A stretch of DNA of 64,000 bases from Mixta sp031457955 (lineage in GTDB: Bacteria; Pseudomonadota; Gammaproteobacteria; Enterobacterales; Enterobacteriaceae). This document shows, in pieces, positions 1 through 8,995 of the stretch (its first letter is position 1; each line of letters begins with the position of its first letter). The notes under the pieces are model-generated. The model saw only the letters and a list, made by a program, of their open reading frames with translations. It ran no database searches and was not told the origin of the DNA. The DNA lies in the NCBI RefSeq assembly GCF_031457955.1, contig NZ_JAVDXN010000001.1, positions 248,001 to 312,000 on the forward strand. Reading direction: 5' to 3'. The position numbers were made by a program, and so were the translations under genes.

Positions 1-2366
1 CCGGCCTGCCGGACAATTTTACGCTGCAAATTGTTAATGATATTCACCCCGATAAAAACAGCGCGCTGGAAGGGCTTTATCAATCCGGCGAAGGGCTGTG
101 CACCCAGTGCGAAGCGGAAGGTTTCCGCCATATTACCTGGTACCTGGACCGTCCTGACGTGCTGGCCCGTTTCACCACCACGCTGATTGCCGATCGGGCG
201 CGTTATCCGTTCCTGCTTTCCAACGGTAACCGTATCGATGCCGGACAGATGGATGATGGCCGCCACTGGATTAAGTGGCAGGATCCGTTCCCGAAACCCA
301 GCTATCTGTTTGCGCTGGTGGCCGGCGATTTTGACCTGTTGCGCGACAGCTTTACCACGCGCTCCGGCCGTGATGTCGCGCTGGAGATCTATGTCGATCG
401 CGGCAATCTCGATCGTGCTGACTGGGCGATGACCTCGCTGAAAAACAGCATGAAATGGGACGAGGAGCGCTTTGGTCTCGAATATGACCTCGACATCTTT
501 ATGATCGTCGCGGTGGATTTCTTTAATATGGGCGCGATGGAGAACAAAGGGCTTAATATCTTTAACTCCAAATATGTGCTGGCGAAGGCGGAAACCGCAA
601 CCGACAAAGATTACCTCGGGATTGAAGCGGTGATCGGCCATGAATATTTTCATAACTGGACGGGCAATCGCGTCACCTGCCGCGACTGGTTCCAGCTCAG
701 CCTGAAAGAGGGGCTGACGGTGTTCCGCGATCAGGAGTTCAGTTCCGACCTCGGCTCACGCGCGGTAAACCGTATCGATAACGTACGCATTATGCGCGGC
801 GCGCAGTTTGCCGAAGACGCCAGTCCGATGGCGCACCCGATTCGTCCCGATCAGGTGATCGAGATGAACAACTTCTATACGCTGACCGTGTATGAGAAGG
901 GCTCGGAAGTGATTCGCATGATGCATACGCTGCTGGGCGAAGAGAATTTCCAGAAAGGCATGCAGCTCTATTTCGAGCGTCATGACGGCAGCGCCGCCAC
1001 CTGTGACGATTTTGTGCAGGCGATGGAAGAGGCTTCTCATATCGATCTGACCCAGTTCCGCCGCTGGTATAGCCAGTCCGGCACGCCGGTGCTGACTATC
1101 CGCGACGATTATAACCCTGAGCTGGAGCAGTACACGCTGCACGTTACGCAGATGACGCCGCCCACTGCTGAACAGCAGGAAAAGCTGCCGCTGCATATTC
1201 CGCTGGATATTGAGCTTTACGATGACAAAGGCGAGCCGATTCCGCTTCAGCACAACGGCGCACCGGTTCATCACGTACTCAACGTGACGGAAGAGTTCCA
1301 GACCTTTATTTTCGATAACGTGCCGCACCAGCCGGTGCCTTCGCTGCTGCGTGAGTTTTCTGCGCCGGTGAAGCTGGATTACAGCTGGAGCGATGCGCAG
1401 TTAACCTTCCTGATGCGTCATGCGCGCAACGATTTTTCACGCTGGGACGCCGCGCAGAGCCTGCTGGCAACGCATATCAAACTCAATGTGGCGCGCTTCC
1501 AACAGGGGCAGCCGTTATCTCTGCCGCTGCACGTGGCCGATGCTTTCCGCGCGGTGCTGCTGGATGAGCACAGCGATCCGGCATTAATGGCGCTGATTCT
1601 CACGTTACCCAGTGAAAATGAGATTGCCGCGCTGTTTGATACCATTGATCCGGAAGCCAACGCCGCCGTCCGCGATGCGCTGATGCGTACCCTGGCGGTT
1701 GAGCTGGCCGATGAGTGGCTGGCGATCTATAACGCTTATCAGACGCCGGAATATCGTGTTGAACATGATGATATCGGTAAGCGCGCGCTGAAAAATGTCT
1801 GCCTGAGCTATCTGGCGTTGGGTGACACAACGCTGGCAAACCGTCTGGTCGAAGCGCAGTATCAGCAGGCGAATAATATGACCGATGCGTTGGCGGCGCT
1901 GACGGCGGCGGTGATGGCGCAGCTTGACTGTCGTGATGAGATGCTGAGCGCATGGGATGAGCGCTGGCATAAAGATGGTCTGGTGATGGATAAGTGGTTT
2001 ACGCTACAGGCCACCAGCCCGTCGCTGGATGTGCTGACGCGCGTGCGTTCGCTGCTGAATCATCGCTCTTTCAGCATGGGCAACCCGAACCGCGTCCGTT
2101 CCCTGATTGGCGCGTTCGCCTCAGCGAATCCGGCGGCGTTCCATGCGAAAGATGGCAGCGGTTATCGCTTCCTGGTGGAGATGCTGACCGATCTCAACAG
2201 CCGTAACCCGCAGGTCGCGGCGCGCATGATTGAGCCGTTGATTCGTCTGAAACGTTACGACGACGAGCGCCAGCGCATGATGCGTGAAGCGCTGGAGCAG
2301 CTGCGCGATCTGGACAACCTGTCTGGCGATCTCTACGAGAAAATCAGCAAAGCGTTAAGCGCGTAA
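1..2366 (+). CDS. pepN: Aminopeptidase N, 5' end missing
   Basis: Cytosolic zinc metallo-aminopeptidase of family M1 that removes N-terminal residues from peptides. The reading frame is open from the window edge (codons in phase with position 3), so about 787 of the usual ~870 residues are present; an internal ATG at 159 is not the start. Visible are the substrate-binding GAMEN motif (near 529-545) and the zinc-binding HEYFH motif followed by NWTGNRVT (near 637-675). The rest is the long helical C-terminal domain of the family. A hairpin with a T-run follows at 2688. Position next to ssu and pyrD matches E. coli. Confidence 0.97.
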   Translation, partial: GLPDNFTLQIVNDIHPDKNSALEGLYQSGEGLCTQCEAEGFRHITWYLDRPDVLARFTTTLIADRARYPFLLSNGNRIDAGQMDDGRHWIKWQDPFPKPSYLFALVAGDFDLLRDSFTTRSGRDVALEIYVDRGNLDRADWAMTSLKNSMKWDEERFGLEYDLDIFMIVAVDFFNMGAMENKGLNIFNSKYVLAKAETATDKDYLGIEAVIGHEYFHNWTGNRVTCRDWFQLSLKEGLTVFRDQEFSSDLGSRAVNRIDNVRIMRGAQFAEDASPMAHPIRPDQVIEMNNFYTLTVYEKGSEVIRMMHTLLGEENFQKGMQLYFERHDGSAATCDDFVQAMEEASHIDLTQFRRWYSQSGTPVLTIRDDYNPELEQYTLHVTQMTPPTAEQQEKLPLHIPLDIELYDDKGEPIPLQHNGAPVHHVLNVTEEFQTFIFDNVPHQPVPSLLREFSAPVKLDYSWSDAQLTFLMRHARNDFSRWDAAQSLLATHIKLNVARFQQGQPLSLPLHVADAFRAVLLDEHSDPALMALILTLPSENEIAALFDTIDPEANAAVRDALMRTLAVELADEWLAIYNAYQTPEYRVEHDDIGKRALKNVCLSYLALGDTTLANRLVEAQYQQANNMTDALAALTAAVMAQLDCRDEMLSAWDERWHKDGLVMDKWFTLQATSPSLDVLTRVRSLLNHRSFSMGNPNRVRSLIGAFASANPAAFHAKDGSGYRFLVEMLTDLNSRNPQVAARMIEPLIRLKRYDDERQRMMREALEQLRDLDNLSGDLYEKISKALSA

Positions 2367-2378
2367 TCTCTTAGCTCG

Positions 2379-2498
2379 CACGAAACGCAAGGTGCGGAGA
2401 AATTCGGGCACGGAATGCAAAGCGCGGAGAAATCCGGGCACGCAACGTAAAGCGCGGAGAAGTTCGGGCACAGAACGCAAGGCGCGGGGAGGCCAGGC
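2379..2498. repeat. Four tandem 30-bp repeats downstream of pepN
   Basis: Units begin at 2379, 2409, 2439 and 2469. Each has the core CGCAAGGCGCGGAGAA followed by TTCGGG or a variant; the fourth diverges after its first half. Units abut directly with no spacers, so this is not a CRISPR array. The repeat starts 12 bp after the pepN stop codon. Read on the minus strand it gives a 10-residue periodic Cys-containing peptide, treated as a finding rather than a gene. Confidence 0.85.
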
Positions 2499-2588
2499 AG
2501 AAGAGTAAAGCGTCCCGCGCCATGGATGGCGCGGGTCGAGCTGTCAGGGATGACGTTTTTTGCGTCTTTACGATCTGCCTGGCCTCCC
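2487..2588. repeat. 102-bp element bounded by 15-bp perfect inverted repeats
   Basis: Arms 2487-2501 (GGGAGGCCAGGCAGA) and 2574-2588 are exact reverse complements. Between them lies a second palindrome, CCCGCGCCAT at 2514-2523 paired with 2526-2535. Such nested symmetry can form a cruciform or a strong RNA hairpin, and resembles small non-autonomous repeat elements. No flanking target-site duplication was established. Confidence 0.7.
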
Positions 2589-2644
2589 TGCGCAGGCACC
2601 TTTGCCCTCCGTGCAGGCGCTTTGCCTCCGTGCAGGCGTTTTTG
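2583..2644. repeat. Three degenerate ~20-bp tandem repeats
   Basis: Units at 2583-2604, 2605-2624 and 2625-2644 share the core CCTCCGTGCAGGCGCTTTG. The first overlaps the right arm of the inverted repeat ending at 2588. Together with the 30-bp repeats this makes nearly the whole pepN-ssuB spacer repetitive. Confidence 0.65.
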
Positions 2645-2687
2645 ACTTTCTACCTACGCATCCTGCGTTTTAAAATGTGCAATCCTT

Positions 2688-2713
2688 AAGGGCAGCGTTT
2701 GCTGCCCTTTTTA
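2688..2713 (+). terminator. Rho-independent terminator after pepN
   Basis: AAGGGCAGC (2688-2696), loop GTTT, GCTGCCCTT (2701-2709), then further T residues. It lies between the convergent pepN and ssuB genes, and its T-run suits plus-strand transcripts. Confidence 0.75.
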
Positions 2714-2723
2714 ACATTTAACT

Positions 2724-3509
2724 TTAACGCCGGGCATAGCGCGGCAGATCGTCCGTTGGCCGATCGCGCTGCATCACTCGTTCCAGCACTTCGGCCTCCA
2801 GCTCCGCCAGCCGCGCAGAGCCGAGACGGCGCGGACGCGGTAAATCAATGGCTAAATCCAGCCCGATTCTTCCCTCCTCAATCAGCAACACCCGATCGGC
2901 TAACGCCACCGCCTCACTGACATCATGCGTCACCAGCAGCACGGTAAAATTTTGTTGACGCCAGAGACTTTCAATCAGCTCCTGCATCTCGATACGCGTC
3001 AGGGCATCAAGCGCTCCCAGCGGCTCATCCAGCAACAGCAGACCGGGGCGATGAATCAGCGCGCGCGCCAGCGCTACTCGCTGCCGCTGACCACCCGACA
3101 GGGCGGCGGGCCAATCGCGGGCGCGATCGGCAAGGTTCACCGCTTCCAGCGCCTGCAATGCCGCCGGACGCCAGTCGCCGCGCAATCCCAGCCCCACATT
3201 ATCAATAACCCGTTTCCAGGGAAGCAGACGCGCATCCTGAAACATCAGGCGTGTCTCGCGATGCGCAGCAGAAAGCGGCGCCTGCCCGGCCAGCAACGCG
3301 CCTGCGCTTGGCGTTTCCAGTCCGGCAAGCAGGCGCAACAAGGTACTTTTACCGCAGCCGCTGCGTCCCACCACCGCAACAAACTGACCGGCAGGAATAT
3401 GCAAATCAATTCCCTGCAGAATGGCGCGATCGCCGAAGCGCTTGCTGATACCCTGTAATTCGATGGGCGTACCGATATTCAGCCGTGACGGCGTGGCAAT
3501 AATATTCAT
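2724..3509 (-). CDS. ssuB: Aliphatic sulfonates import ATP-binding protein SsuB
   Basis: ATPase of the SsuABC importer that takes up alkanesulfonates as a sulfur source. It has Walker A GRSGCGKST, signature LSGGQRQR and Walker B LLLLDEP, with the H-loop in VTHD. The start chosen is the ATG at 3509, which overlaps the ssuC stop as ATGA and has AAAGGAGG upstream; a longer in-frame start at 3554 lies inside ssuC and is less likely. Last gene of the ssuEADCB operon, 261 codons. Confidence 0.95.
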   Translation of the reverse strand: MNIIATPSRLNIGTPIELQGISKRFGDRAILQGIDLHIPAGQFVAVVGRSGCGKSTLLRLLAGLETPSAGALLAGQAPLSAAHRETRLMFQDARLLPWKRVIDNVGLGLRGDWRPAALQALEAVNLADRARDWPAALSGGQRQRVALARALIHRPGLLLLDEPLGALDALTRIEMQELIESLWRQQNFTVLLVTHDVSEAVALADRVLLIEEGRIGLDLAIDLPRPRRLGSARLAELEAEVLERVMQRDRPTDDLPRYARR

Positions 3510-4294
3510 ACTGTGGCCTCCTTTGACTGCCAGGCTGGATGCCAGCGTAACCACGCGCGCTCCAGCAGAAGGGCGCTAATGTCGGCCAGCTTGCCCAACA
3601 GCGCATAAAGAATAATGGCGACCACCACCACATCCGTTTGTAAAAACTCGCGGGCGTTCATCGCCAGATAGCCGATGCCGGAATTAGCGGAAATGGTCTC
3701 CGCGACAATCAGCGTCAGCCACATCAATCCCAGCGCAAAACGGATGCCGACCATAATTGAGGGCAGGGCGCCGGGTAGCATCACTTCGCCAAACAGACGC
3801 CAGCCGGAAAGGCCGTAGCTGCGCGCCATCTCTACCAGCCCGCGATCGATATTACGGATACCGTGAAACGTATTGAGATAAACCGGAAACAGCGTACCAA
3901 GCGCTACCAGAAAAATTTTGGCGGCTTCATCAATACCGAACCACAAAATCACCAGCGGAATAAGCGCCAGATGGGGAATATTGCGCAACATCTGCACCGA
4001 GGTATCCAGCAGGCGCTCGCCCCAGTGGGAAGCGCCCGCGATCAGGCCCAGCGCCAGACCCAGGCTGCCGCCAATAACGAAACCGGTCAGCGCCCGCCAG
4101 CTGCTGATCGCCAGATGCTGCCACAGCTCACCGCTGGCGCTAAGCCGCCAGAACGTGAGCACCACGCTTTGCGGCGCGGGCAGAATCCGGGTAGAGAGCC
4201 ACCCGGTTTGCGAAGCGATTTGCCAAATCGCCAGCAGCGCCACCGGCAGCAGCCAGGGCACCAGCGGATGGCGTGAATTCAGTTTCATGCTCAT
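3506..4294 (-). CDS. ssuC: Aliphatic sulfonates transport permease SsuC
   Basis: Inner-membrane permease of the SsuABC importer (binding-protein-dependent transport family), 262 residues with about six hydrophobic segments. The EAA-type cytoplasmic loop that contacts the ATPase is near residues 155-185 (MARSYGLSGWRLFGEVMLPG). Start is supported by AAAGGAGG five bases before the ATG. It sits 11 bp after ssuD and overlaps ssuB by 4 bp, indicating translational coupling. Confidence 0.95.
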   Translation of the reverse strand: MSMKLNSRHPLVPWLLPVALLAIWQIASQTGWLSTRILPAPQSVVLTFWRLSASGELWQHLAISSWRALTGFVIGGSLGLALGLIAGASHWGERLLDTSVQMLRNIPHLALIPLVILWFGIDEAAKIFLVALGTLFPVYLNTFHGIRNIDRGLVEMARSYGLSGWRLFGEVMLPGALPSIMVGIRFALGLMWLTLIVAETISANSGIGYLAMNAREFLQTDVVVVAIILYALLGKLADISALLLERAWLRWHPAWQSKEATV

Positions 4295-4305
4295 GCGCGC
4301 CTCCT

Positions 4306-5451
4306 TTAACTTTGCGACACTTTCTGCGGAGCGAAATCATTCGCTACCGCCTCGCCGTGCGCCTGCGCTTTGCGTGCCGCCGGAATCTCCGGCACCGCCA
4401 AATCGAGATGCGGGAACAGCAATTCGCCTACCCGATACGCTTCTTCCAGGTGGGGATAGCCGGAGAGAATAAAGGTTTCAATGCCGAGATCGGCATACTC
4501 CTGCATACGCGCCGCGACCGTTGGCCCGTCACCCACCAGCGCCGTACCGGCTCCGCCGCGCACCAGACCGACGCCTGCCCACAGATTAGGGCTGATCTCA
4601 AGCTTATCGCGACGTCCCTGATGCAGCGCGGCCATGCGCTGTTGGCCTACCGAATCGGTGCGCGCCAGCGCCGCCTGAGCTTTGGCAATCGTGGCGTCAT
4701 CCAGATGCGAGATCAGCCGTTCAGCAGCCTGCCAGGCTTCGCTATTGGTTTCACGCACAATCACATGCAGGCGAATCCCGAAGCGCACCTTACGGCCCTG
4801 CGCCGCCGCTTTCGCCCGTACCTGCTCGATTTTCTCTTTTACCAGCGCGGGCGGTTCGCCCCAGGTAAGATAGACATCCACCTGTTCCGCTGCTAAATCC
4901 TGCGCCACCGGTGAAGAGCCGCCGAACCACAGCGGTGGGCGCGGCTGCTGAACCGGTTTAAACATCAGCCGGGCACCGCGTACCTGGAGATAATCGCCCT
5001 GATAATCCACCGTTTCCCCTTCCAGCACGCGTCGCCAGATGCGGGTGAACTCGGCGGATTCGGCGTAGCGTTCGGTGTGATCAAGGAAAACGCCGTCGCC
5101 TGCCAGCTCTTCCGGGTCACCGCCGGTCACCAGGTTGAACAGCGTGCGTCCGTTGGAAAGTCGATCCAGCGTTGCCGCCTGGCGCGCCGCCTGGGTCGGC
5201 GAAATCACGCCGGGACGCAGCGCCACCAGAAAGCGCAGCCGTTGCGTCACCGGAATCAACGACGCTGCCACCAACCAGGCATCCTCACAGGAACGCCCGG
5301 TTGGAATCAGCACGCCGCCAAAGCCCAGGCGATCCGCCGCCTGCGCAATCTGTTGCAGATAACCATGATCAACCGGACGCGCCCCTTCCGCGGTGCCAAG
5401 ATAGTGGCCATCGCCATGAGTGGGTAAAAACCAGAACACAGATAACGCCAT
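4306..5451 (-). CDS. ssuD: FMNH2-dependent alkanesulfonate monooxygenase
   Basis: Oxygenase that cleaves the C-S bond of alkanesulfonates to release sulfite and an aldehyde, using reduced FMN from SsuE and O2. The 381-residue length equals the E. coli enzyme, and the sequence is a bacterial luciferase-like TIM barrel beginning MALSVFWFLPTHGDG. The GRSCEDAW stretch near residue 53 and ATLDRLSNGRTLFNLVTG near 93-110 are typical of SsuD. It follows ssuA by 15 bp in the same operon. No frameshift or missing region is seen. Confidence 0.97.
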   Translation of the reverse strand: MALSVFWFLPTHGDGHYLGTAEGARPVDHGYLQQIAQAADRLGFGGVLIPTGRSCEDAWLVAASLIPVTQRLRFLVALRPGVISPTQAARQAATLDRLSNGRTLFNLVTGGDPEELAGDGVFLDHTERYAESAEFTRIWRRVLEGETVDYQGDYLQVRGARLMFKPVQQPRPPLWFGGSSPVAQDLAAEQVDVYLTWGEPPALVKEKIEQVRAKAAAQGRKVRFGIRLHVIVRETNSEAWQAAERLISHLDDATIAKAQAALARTDSVGQQRMAALHQGRRDKLEISPNLWAGVGLVRGGAGTALVGDGPTVAARMQEYADLGIETFILSGYPHLEEAYRVGELLFPHLDLAVPEIPAARKAQAHGEAVANDFAPQKVSQS

Positions 5452-5466
5452 GATAATTCTCCTTAT

Positions 5467-6426
5467 TCACTGAACGGTTGCGCCGCGCCAGATATGGCTG
5501 GTGACGTCGAGTTTTACGGGAAGCAGATGATTTTGATAAAACAGATCGGCGGTATGCTGTTGCGCCTGAACGGTGGATTCACTCACCGGTAAAATATGGG
5601 TTGGCGGGCGATGATCGAGATAGCGGCTGATAACGCTTTCCGGCAGGCCCATGCTCTGCGCCAGCAACGTAATGCTTTCGGCGCGCTGCGTTTGAGTCAG
5701 GGCATCCGCCTGGCTAAAAATATCCAGCACCGACTGAATAAAATCGCCGTGCGCCTCGGCATAGCTGCGCGTCGCCAGATAAAACGATCCGGTGAGATTG
5801 AGCGCGCTGCCGTCGATAAGCACCCGCACATTGCCCTGCTGCAGCGCGGCGGAATAGTAGGGATCCCAGATAGCCCAGGCATCAACGTTGCCCTGCTGAA
5901 AAGCGGCGCGGGCGTCGGCAGGCGTCAGCCATACCGGCTGAATATCCTTAAAGCTCAGTCCCGCCTGCTGCAGCGCGCGCAGCAGCAGGTTGTGTGAACT
6001 GGAGCCTTTTTGCAGGGCGATTTTATGCCCTTTCAGATCGGCCACCGTTTTTATCGGGCTGTTATCCGCCACCAGAATCACTTCAGCCAGCGGTTTCGGC
6101 GGCTCGCTGCCGACATAGAGCAGGTCAGCGCCTGCTGCCTGGGCAAACAGCGGCGGAATGTCGCCGGTACTGCCGAGATCGATGCTGCCGATGTTCAGCG
6201 CTTCCAGCATTTGCGGACCGGCAGGAAATTCAATCCAGCGAATTTGGGTATCGGGATAACGCGTTTCCAGCAGCTGGTGGGATTTAGCCAGCACCATGCT
6301 GACCGATCCTTTTTGATAGCCGATGCGGATAGCTTCCGGCGCTGGCGCGGCGGCCTGAAGCGCTGAACTGAGGCTAAGCAGCGTCACCAACAGCGCGCCA
6401 ACGAACGTGCGGGAAAAATAGCTCAT
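5467..6426 (-). CDS. ssuA: Aliphatic sulfonate-binding periplasmic protein SsuA
   Basis: Periplasmic solute-binding component that captures alkanesulfonates for SsuBC. The N-terminus is a Sec signal peptide (hydrophobic stretch VGALLVTLLSLSSALQA). The mature part has the NMT1/taurine-type fold, with KGSSSHNLLLRALQQAGL and an AWAIWDPYYSAALQQG segment. The ATG at 6426 is chosen because TAAGGGGG lies just upstream and it gives 319 residues as in E. coli; an in-frame start at 6480 would lie within ssuE. Gap to ssuE is 10 bp. Confidence 0.95.
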   Translation of the reverse strand: MSYFSRTFVGALLVTLLSLSSALQAAAPAPEAIRIGYQKGSVSMVLAKSHQLLETRYPDTQIRWIEFPAGPQMLEALNIGSIDLGSTGDIPPLFAQAAGADLLYVGSEPPKPLAEVILVADNSPIKTVADLKGHKIALQKGSSSHNLLLRALQQAGLSFKDIQPVWLTPADARAAFQQGNVDAWAIWDPYYSAALQQGNVRVLIDGSALNLTGSFYLATRSYAEAHGDFIQSVLDIFSQADALTQTQRAESITLLAQSMGLPESVISRYLDHRPPTHILPVSESTVQAQQHTADLFYQNHLLPVKLDVTSHIWRGATVQ

Positions 6427-6436
6427 GCGCGCCCCC

Positions 6437-6988
6437 TTACACCACGTCAGCCAGGCGCGCTTCGCGCCGTTGCAGCGCAAACCAGAAAGTGGTCAGCGCC
6501 TCGTTCAGGCGGCTGGCCAGCAGCTCGCTCAGTTCCGGTTGGCGATCGTAATGGGTGATCTGGCTGTCATCGGCAAAAATGCCGTGCAGCACCTCCTGCG
6601 CCTTCAGCGCATTAAGCACCGGCTTTAAGGCATAATCTACCGCCAGCATATGCGCCAGCGTGCCGCCGGTCGCCAGCGGCAGTACCACCTTATGTTCCAG
6701 CGCGCGTTCCGGCAGCAGATCCAACAGGGTTTTCAGCGCGCCGGAAAAAGAGGCTTTATAGACCGGCGTGGCGACAATCACGCCATCCGCTGCGGCCAGA
6801 TCTTCTTTCATCGCCAGCAGCGCCGGGGAATCAAAGCGCGCATACAACAGATCTTCCGGGCGGAAATTGTGTAAATTCCAGGGCGTCACCTCAACGCCGC
6901 GCTGTTCAAGCGCCTGCTGGCATAGGGTCAGTAACGCCGTGGACCGTGAAGGAAAACGCGGGCTTCCCGCCAGAGTAATAACGCGCAT
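6437..6988 (-). CDS. ssuE: NAD(P)H-dependent FMN reductase SsuE
   Basis: Flavin reductase that supplies FMNH2 to SsuD. It is a 183-residue flavodoxin-like fold beginning MRVITLAGSPRFPSRS, with the phosphate-binding GSPRFPSRS loop and an ATPVYKASFSGALKTLLD segment typical of the family. It is the first gene of the operon, with AAGGAG before the ATG. The upstream spacer (6989-7100) is AT-rich on the minus strand, as expected for a sulfur-starvation promoter controlled by Cbl/CysB; I did not identify those sites with confidence. Confidence 0.95.
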   Translation of the reverse strand: MRVITLAGSPRFPSRSTALLTLCQQALEQRGVEVTPWNLHNFRPEDLLYARFDSPALLAMKEDLAAADGVIVATPVYKASFSGALKTLLDLLPERALEHKVVLPLATGGTLAHMLAVDYALKPVLNALKAQEVLHGIFADDSQITHYDRQPELSELLASRLNEALTTFWFALQRREARLADVV

Positions 6989-7190
6989 AGCAACTCCTTA
7001 TAACAATTAGTTATCGATTAAACGTTATTGAGAACTTATAGGCGCATCGTGACAGAGCCTGCGGCGGGCTTTAAATAATTTATCCGGCAATCAAAAGCTG
7101 TTTTTGCGCTAAGGCAGAGCAGGGAGGAGGGAAAACGCGTTAACTAAGGCGCCAGTTTAACAATTCTGGCTTTTTATGGCGGTTATGCCG

Positions 7191-7217
7191 GATAATACCG
7201 CCCCGTTTGCCACCGGG
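7191..7217 (+). promoter_or_regulatory. Candidate pyrD promoter -10 and CTP-sensing leader start
   Basis: GATAAT (7191-7196) is followed seven bases later by CCCCG (7201-7205), and CCCG 7202-7205 can pair with CGGG 7214-7217 ahead of the ribosome site at 7222-7227. In E. coli pyrD, starting at C (high CTP) allows a 5' hairpin that lowers translation, while starting at the downstream G avoids it. The arrangement here fits that mechanism; the start site itself is inferred. Confidence 0.5.
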
Positions 7218-7232
7218 AATTCAGGAGAGTCC

Positions 7233-8243
7233 ATGTTTTACCCCCTCGCACGTAAAGCCTTGTTCCGTCTCGACGCAGAACACGCTCATGAACTGACGCT
7301 GCAGCAGCTCCGTCGCATTGGCGGCACGCCGCTGGAAGGCTTGATTCGCCAGCGTTTACCTGCGCGTCCTGTTAAATGTATGGGTCTCACCTTTAAAAAT
7401 GCGCTTGGCCTGGCGGCCGGGTTGGATAAAAACGGCGAGTGCATTGATGCGTTTGGCGCGATGGGCTTCGGCTTTGTGGAAGTGGGCACGGTCACGCCCC
7501 GTGCGCAGGCGGGCAATGATAAGCCGCGGCTGTTCCGCCTGATTGAAGCCGAAGGGATTATTAACCGCATGGGATTTAATAATCTGGGCGTGGACAGACT
7601 GGTTGAAAACGTAAAACGCGCCAGCTTTAATGGCGTTCTCGGCATCAATATCGGCAAAAATAAAGACACGCCGGTAGAGCAGGGGAAAGAAGATTATTTG
7701 ACCTGTATGGAAAAGGTCTACCCACACGCCGGTTATATTGCCGTTAATATTTCGTCGCCAAATACGCCGGGTTTACGCACCCTGCAATATGGTGAAGCGC
7801 TGGATGATTTGCTGGTGGCAATAAAAGCACAGCAGAAGATTCTGGAAAAACGTCATCTGAAATATGTGCCGGTGGCGGTGAAAATTGCGCCAGATCTTTC
7901 TGAGGAAGAATTGGTGCAGATTGCCGATAGCCTGGTTCGTCATCAAATTGATGGCGTTATTGCCACCAATACCACGCTCGATCGTTCGCTGGTCAGCGGA
8001 TTAAAATATAGTGAAGAAGCGGGTGGGTTAAGTGGACGTCCGGTACAGTTGCGCAGCACCGAAGTAATTCGTCGCTTGGCGCAGGAGCTGCAAGACAGGC
8101 TGCCGATTATTGGCGTCGGCGGCATCGACTCGCTGACGGCGGCGCGTGAGAAAATAGCCGCTGGTGCAACGCTGGTGCAAATTTATTCCGGCTTTATTTA
8201 TAAAGGCCCCGATTTGGTAAAAGAGATTGTGACTCATCTCTGA
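7233..8243 (+). CDS. pyrD: Dihydroorotate dehydrogenase (quinone)
   Basis: Membrane-associated class 2 enzyme that oxidises dihydroorotate to orotate in UMP synthesis, passing electrons to quinone. The 336 residues begin MFYPLARKALFRLD, the amphipathic N-terminal quinone-channel region. FMN-site and catalytic stretches include AAGLDKNGECIDA, NRMGFNNLG, NISSPNTPGLR with the class 2 catalytic Ser, and GVGGIDS near the C-terminus. The ATG at 7233 is preferred over an upstream ATG at 7176 because of the AGGAG at 7223 and agreement with E. coli length. Confidence 0.97.
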   Translation: MFYPLARKALFRLDAEHAHELTLQQLRRIGGTPLEGLIRQRLPARPVKCMGLTFKNALGLAAGLDKNGECIDAFGAMGFGFVEVGTVTPRAQAGNDKPRLFRLIEAEGIINRMGFNNLGVDRLVENVKRASFNGVLGINIGKNKDTPVEQGKEDYLTCMEKVYPHAGYIAVNISSPNTPGLRTLQYGEALDDLLVAIKAQQKILEKRHLKYVPVAVKIAPDLSEEELVQIADSLVRHQIDGVIATNTTLDRSLVSGLKYSEEAGGLSGRPVQLRSTEVIRRLAQELQDRLPIIGVGGIDSLTAAREKIAAGATLVQIYSGFIYKGPDLVKEIVTHL

Positions 8244-8436
8244 CCTTTTTGAAGAATCTGGCCGGGGGCTTTTAATCTGTTTCCGGCTGGTTTATATTTT
8301 GTCTATTCCTTGTTCGTTTCAGGAAATATTATTCGCGGCAGGTTAATTCTTTTTATGCACCGTCCGGGGTCGGCTGAATGGACGTCGGGCAATAATTAGC
8401 CTGCTTTTGCAACCATTAACTGTAGTAAGGCAAACC

Positions 8437-8982
8437 ATGAAGATAAAACCTGACGACAAATGGCGTTGGTTTTTCGATGCAGAGCAGGATCGTATGATGC
8501 TCAACTTAGCGGATGGTATGCTGTTTCGCTCCCGTTTTTCCCGCAAAATGTTGACGCCGGACGCCTTCAACGAGGCGATCTTTAATGTTGATGATGCGGC
8601 GCAGATGTTGTCCTGGCAGGAGAGCTGCCGTGAAACGCCGCTCAGCGAAGAGCAGTGCGATGAGCTGCTGCTGAATGCGCTGGTGGCATGGCGTTTTATG
8701 AAGCCGCTGATGCCGAAAAGCTGGCATTTTCGCGTTTGTCAGCATCAGTGCTGGCGGCCCGGCGTTAGCGATCTGGTCACGGTGACGCTGGAAGAGAACG
8801 GCGAAGCGGCGAGAATGCTGGTGATTGAAGCCAGCGAAAACGCCGCGCTTTGCGTGCTGGCTCAGCCTGAATTGCAGGTTGCCGGTAAAACCATGCTGCT
8901 GGGCGATGCGATTAAAATTATGCATGACCGCCTGCAGCCGTGGCAGGCGGAACAGGCGCAGCGTTACGCCTGGGCCGGTTAA
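8437..8982 (+). CDS. zapC: Cell division protein ZapC
   Basis: Cytosolic FtsZ-associated protein that promotes bundling of FtsZ protofilaments. The 181-residue product begins MKIKPDDKWRW and contains DRMMLNLADGMLFRSR and the KMLTPDAF motif characteristic of ZapC (YcbW). The start at 8437 has AAGG nearby; the upstream in-frame ATG at 8407 adds residues not found in the family. It follows pyrD by about 190 bp that holds nothing recognisable, and converges with ycbX. Confidence 0.95.
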   Translation: MKIKPDDKWRWFFDAEQDRMMLNLADGMLFRSRFSRKMLTPDAFNEAIFNVDDAAQMLSWQESCRETPLSEEQCDELLLNALVAWRFMKPLMPKSWHFRVCQHQCWRPGVSDLVTVTLEENGEAARMLVIEASENAALCVLAQPELQVAGKTMLLGDAIKIMHDRLQPWQAEQAQRYAWAG

Positions 8983-8995
8983 CCGACCCGACGCC

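Noticed and set aside
2379..2498. CRISPR-like array
   Set aside because: The units abut directly without variable spacers and no cas genes are present.
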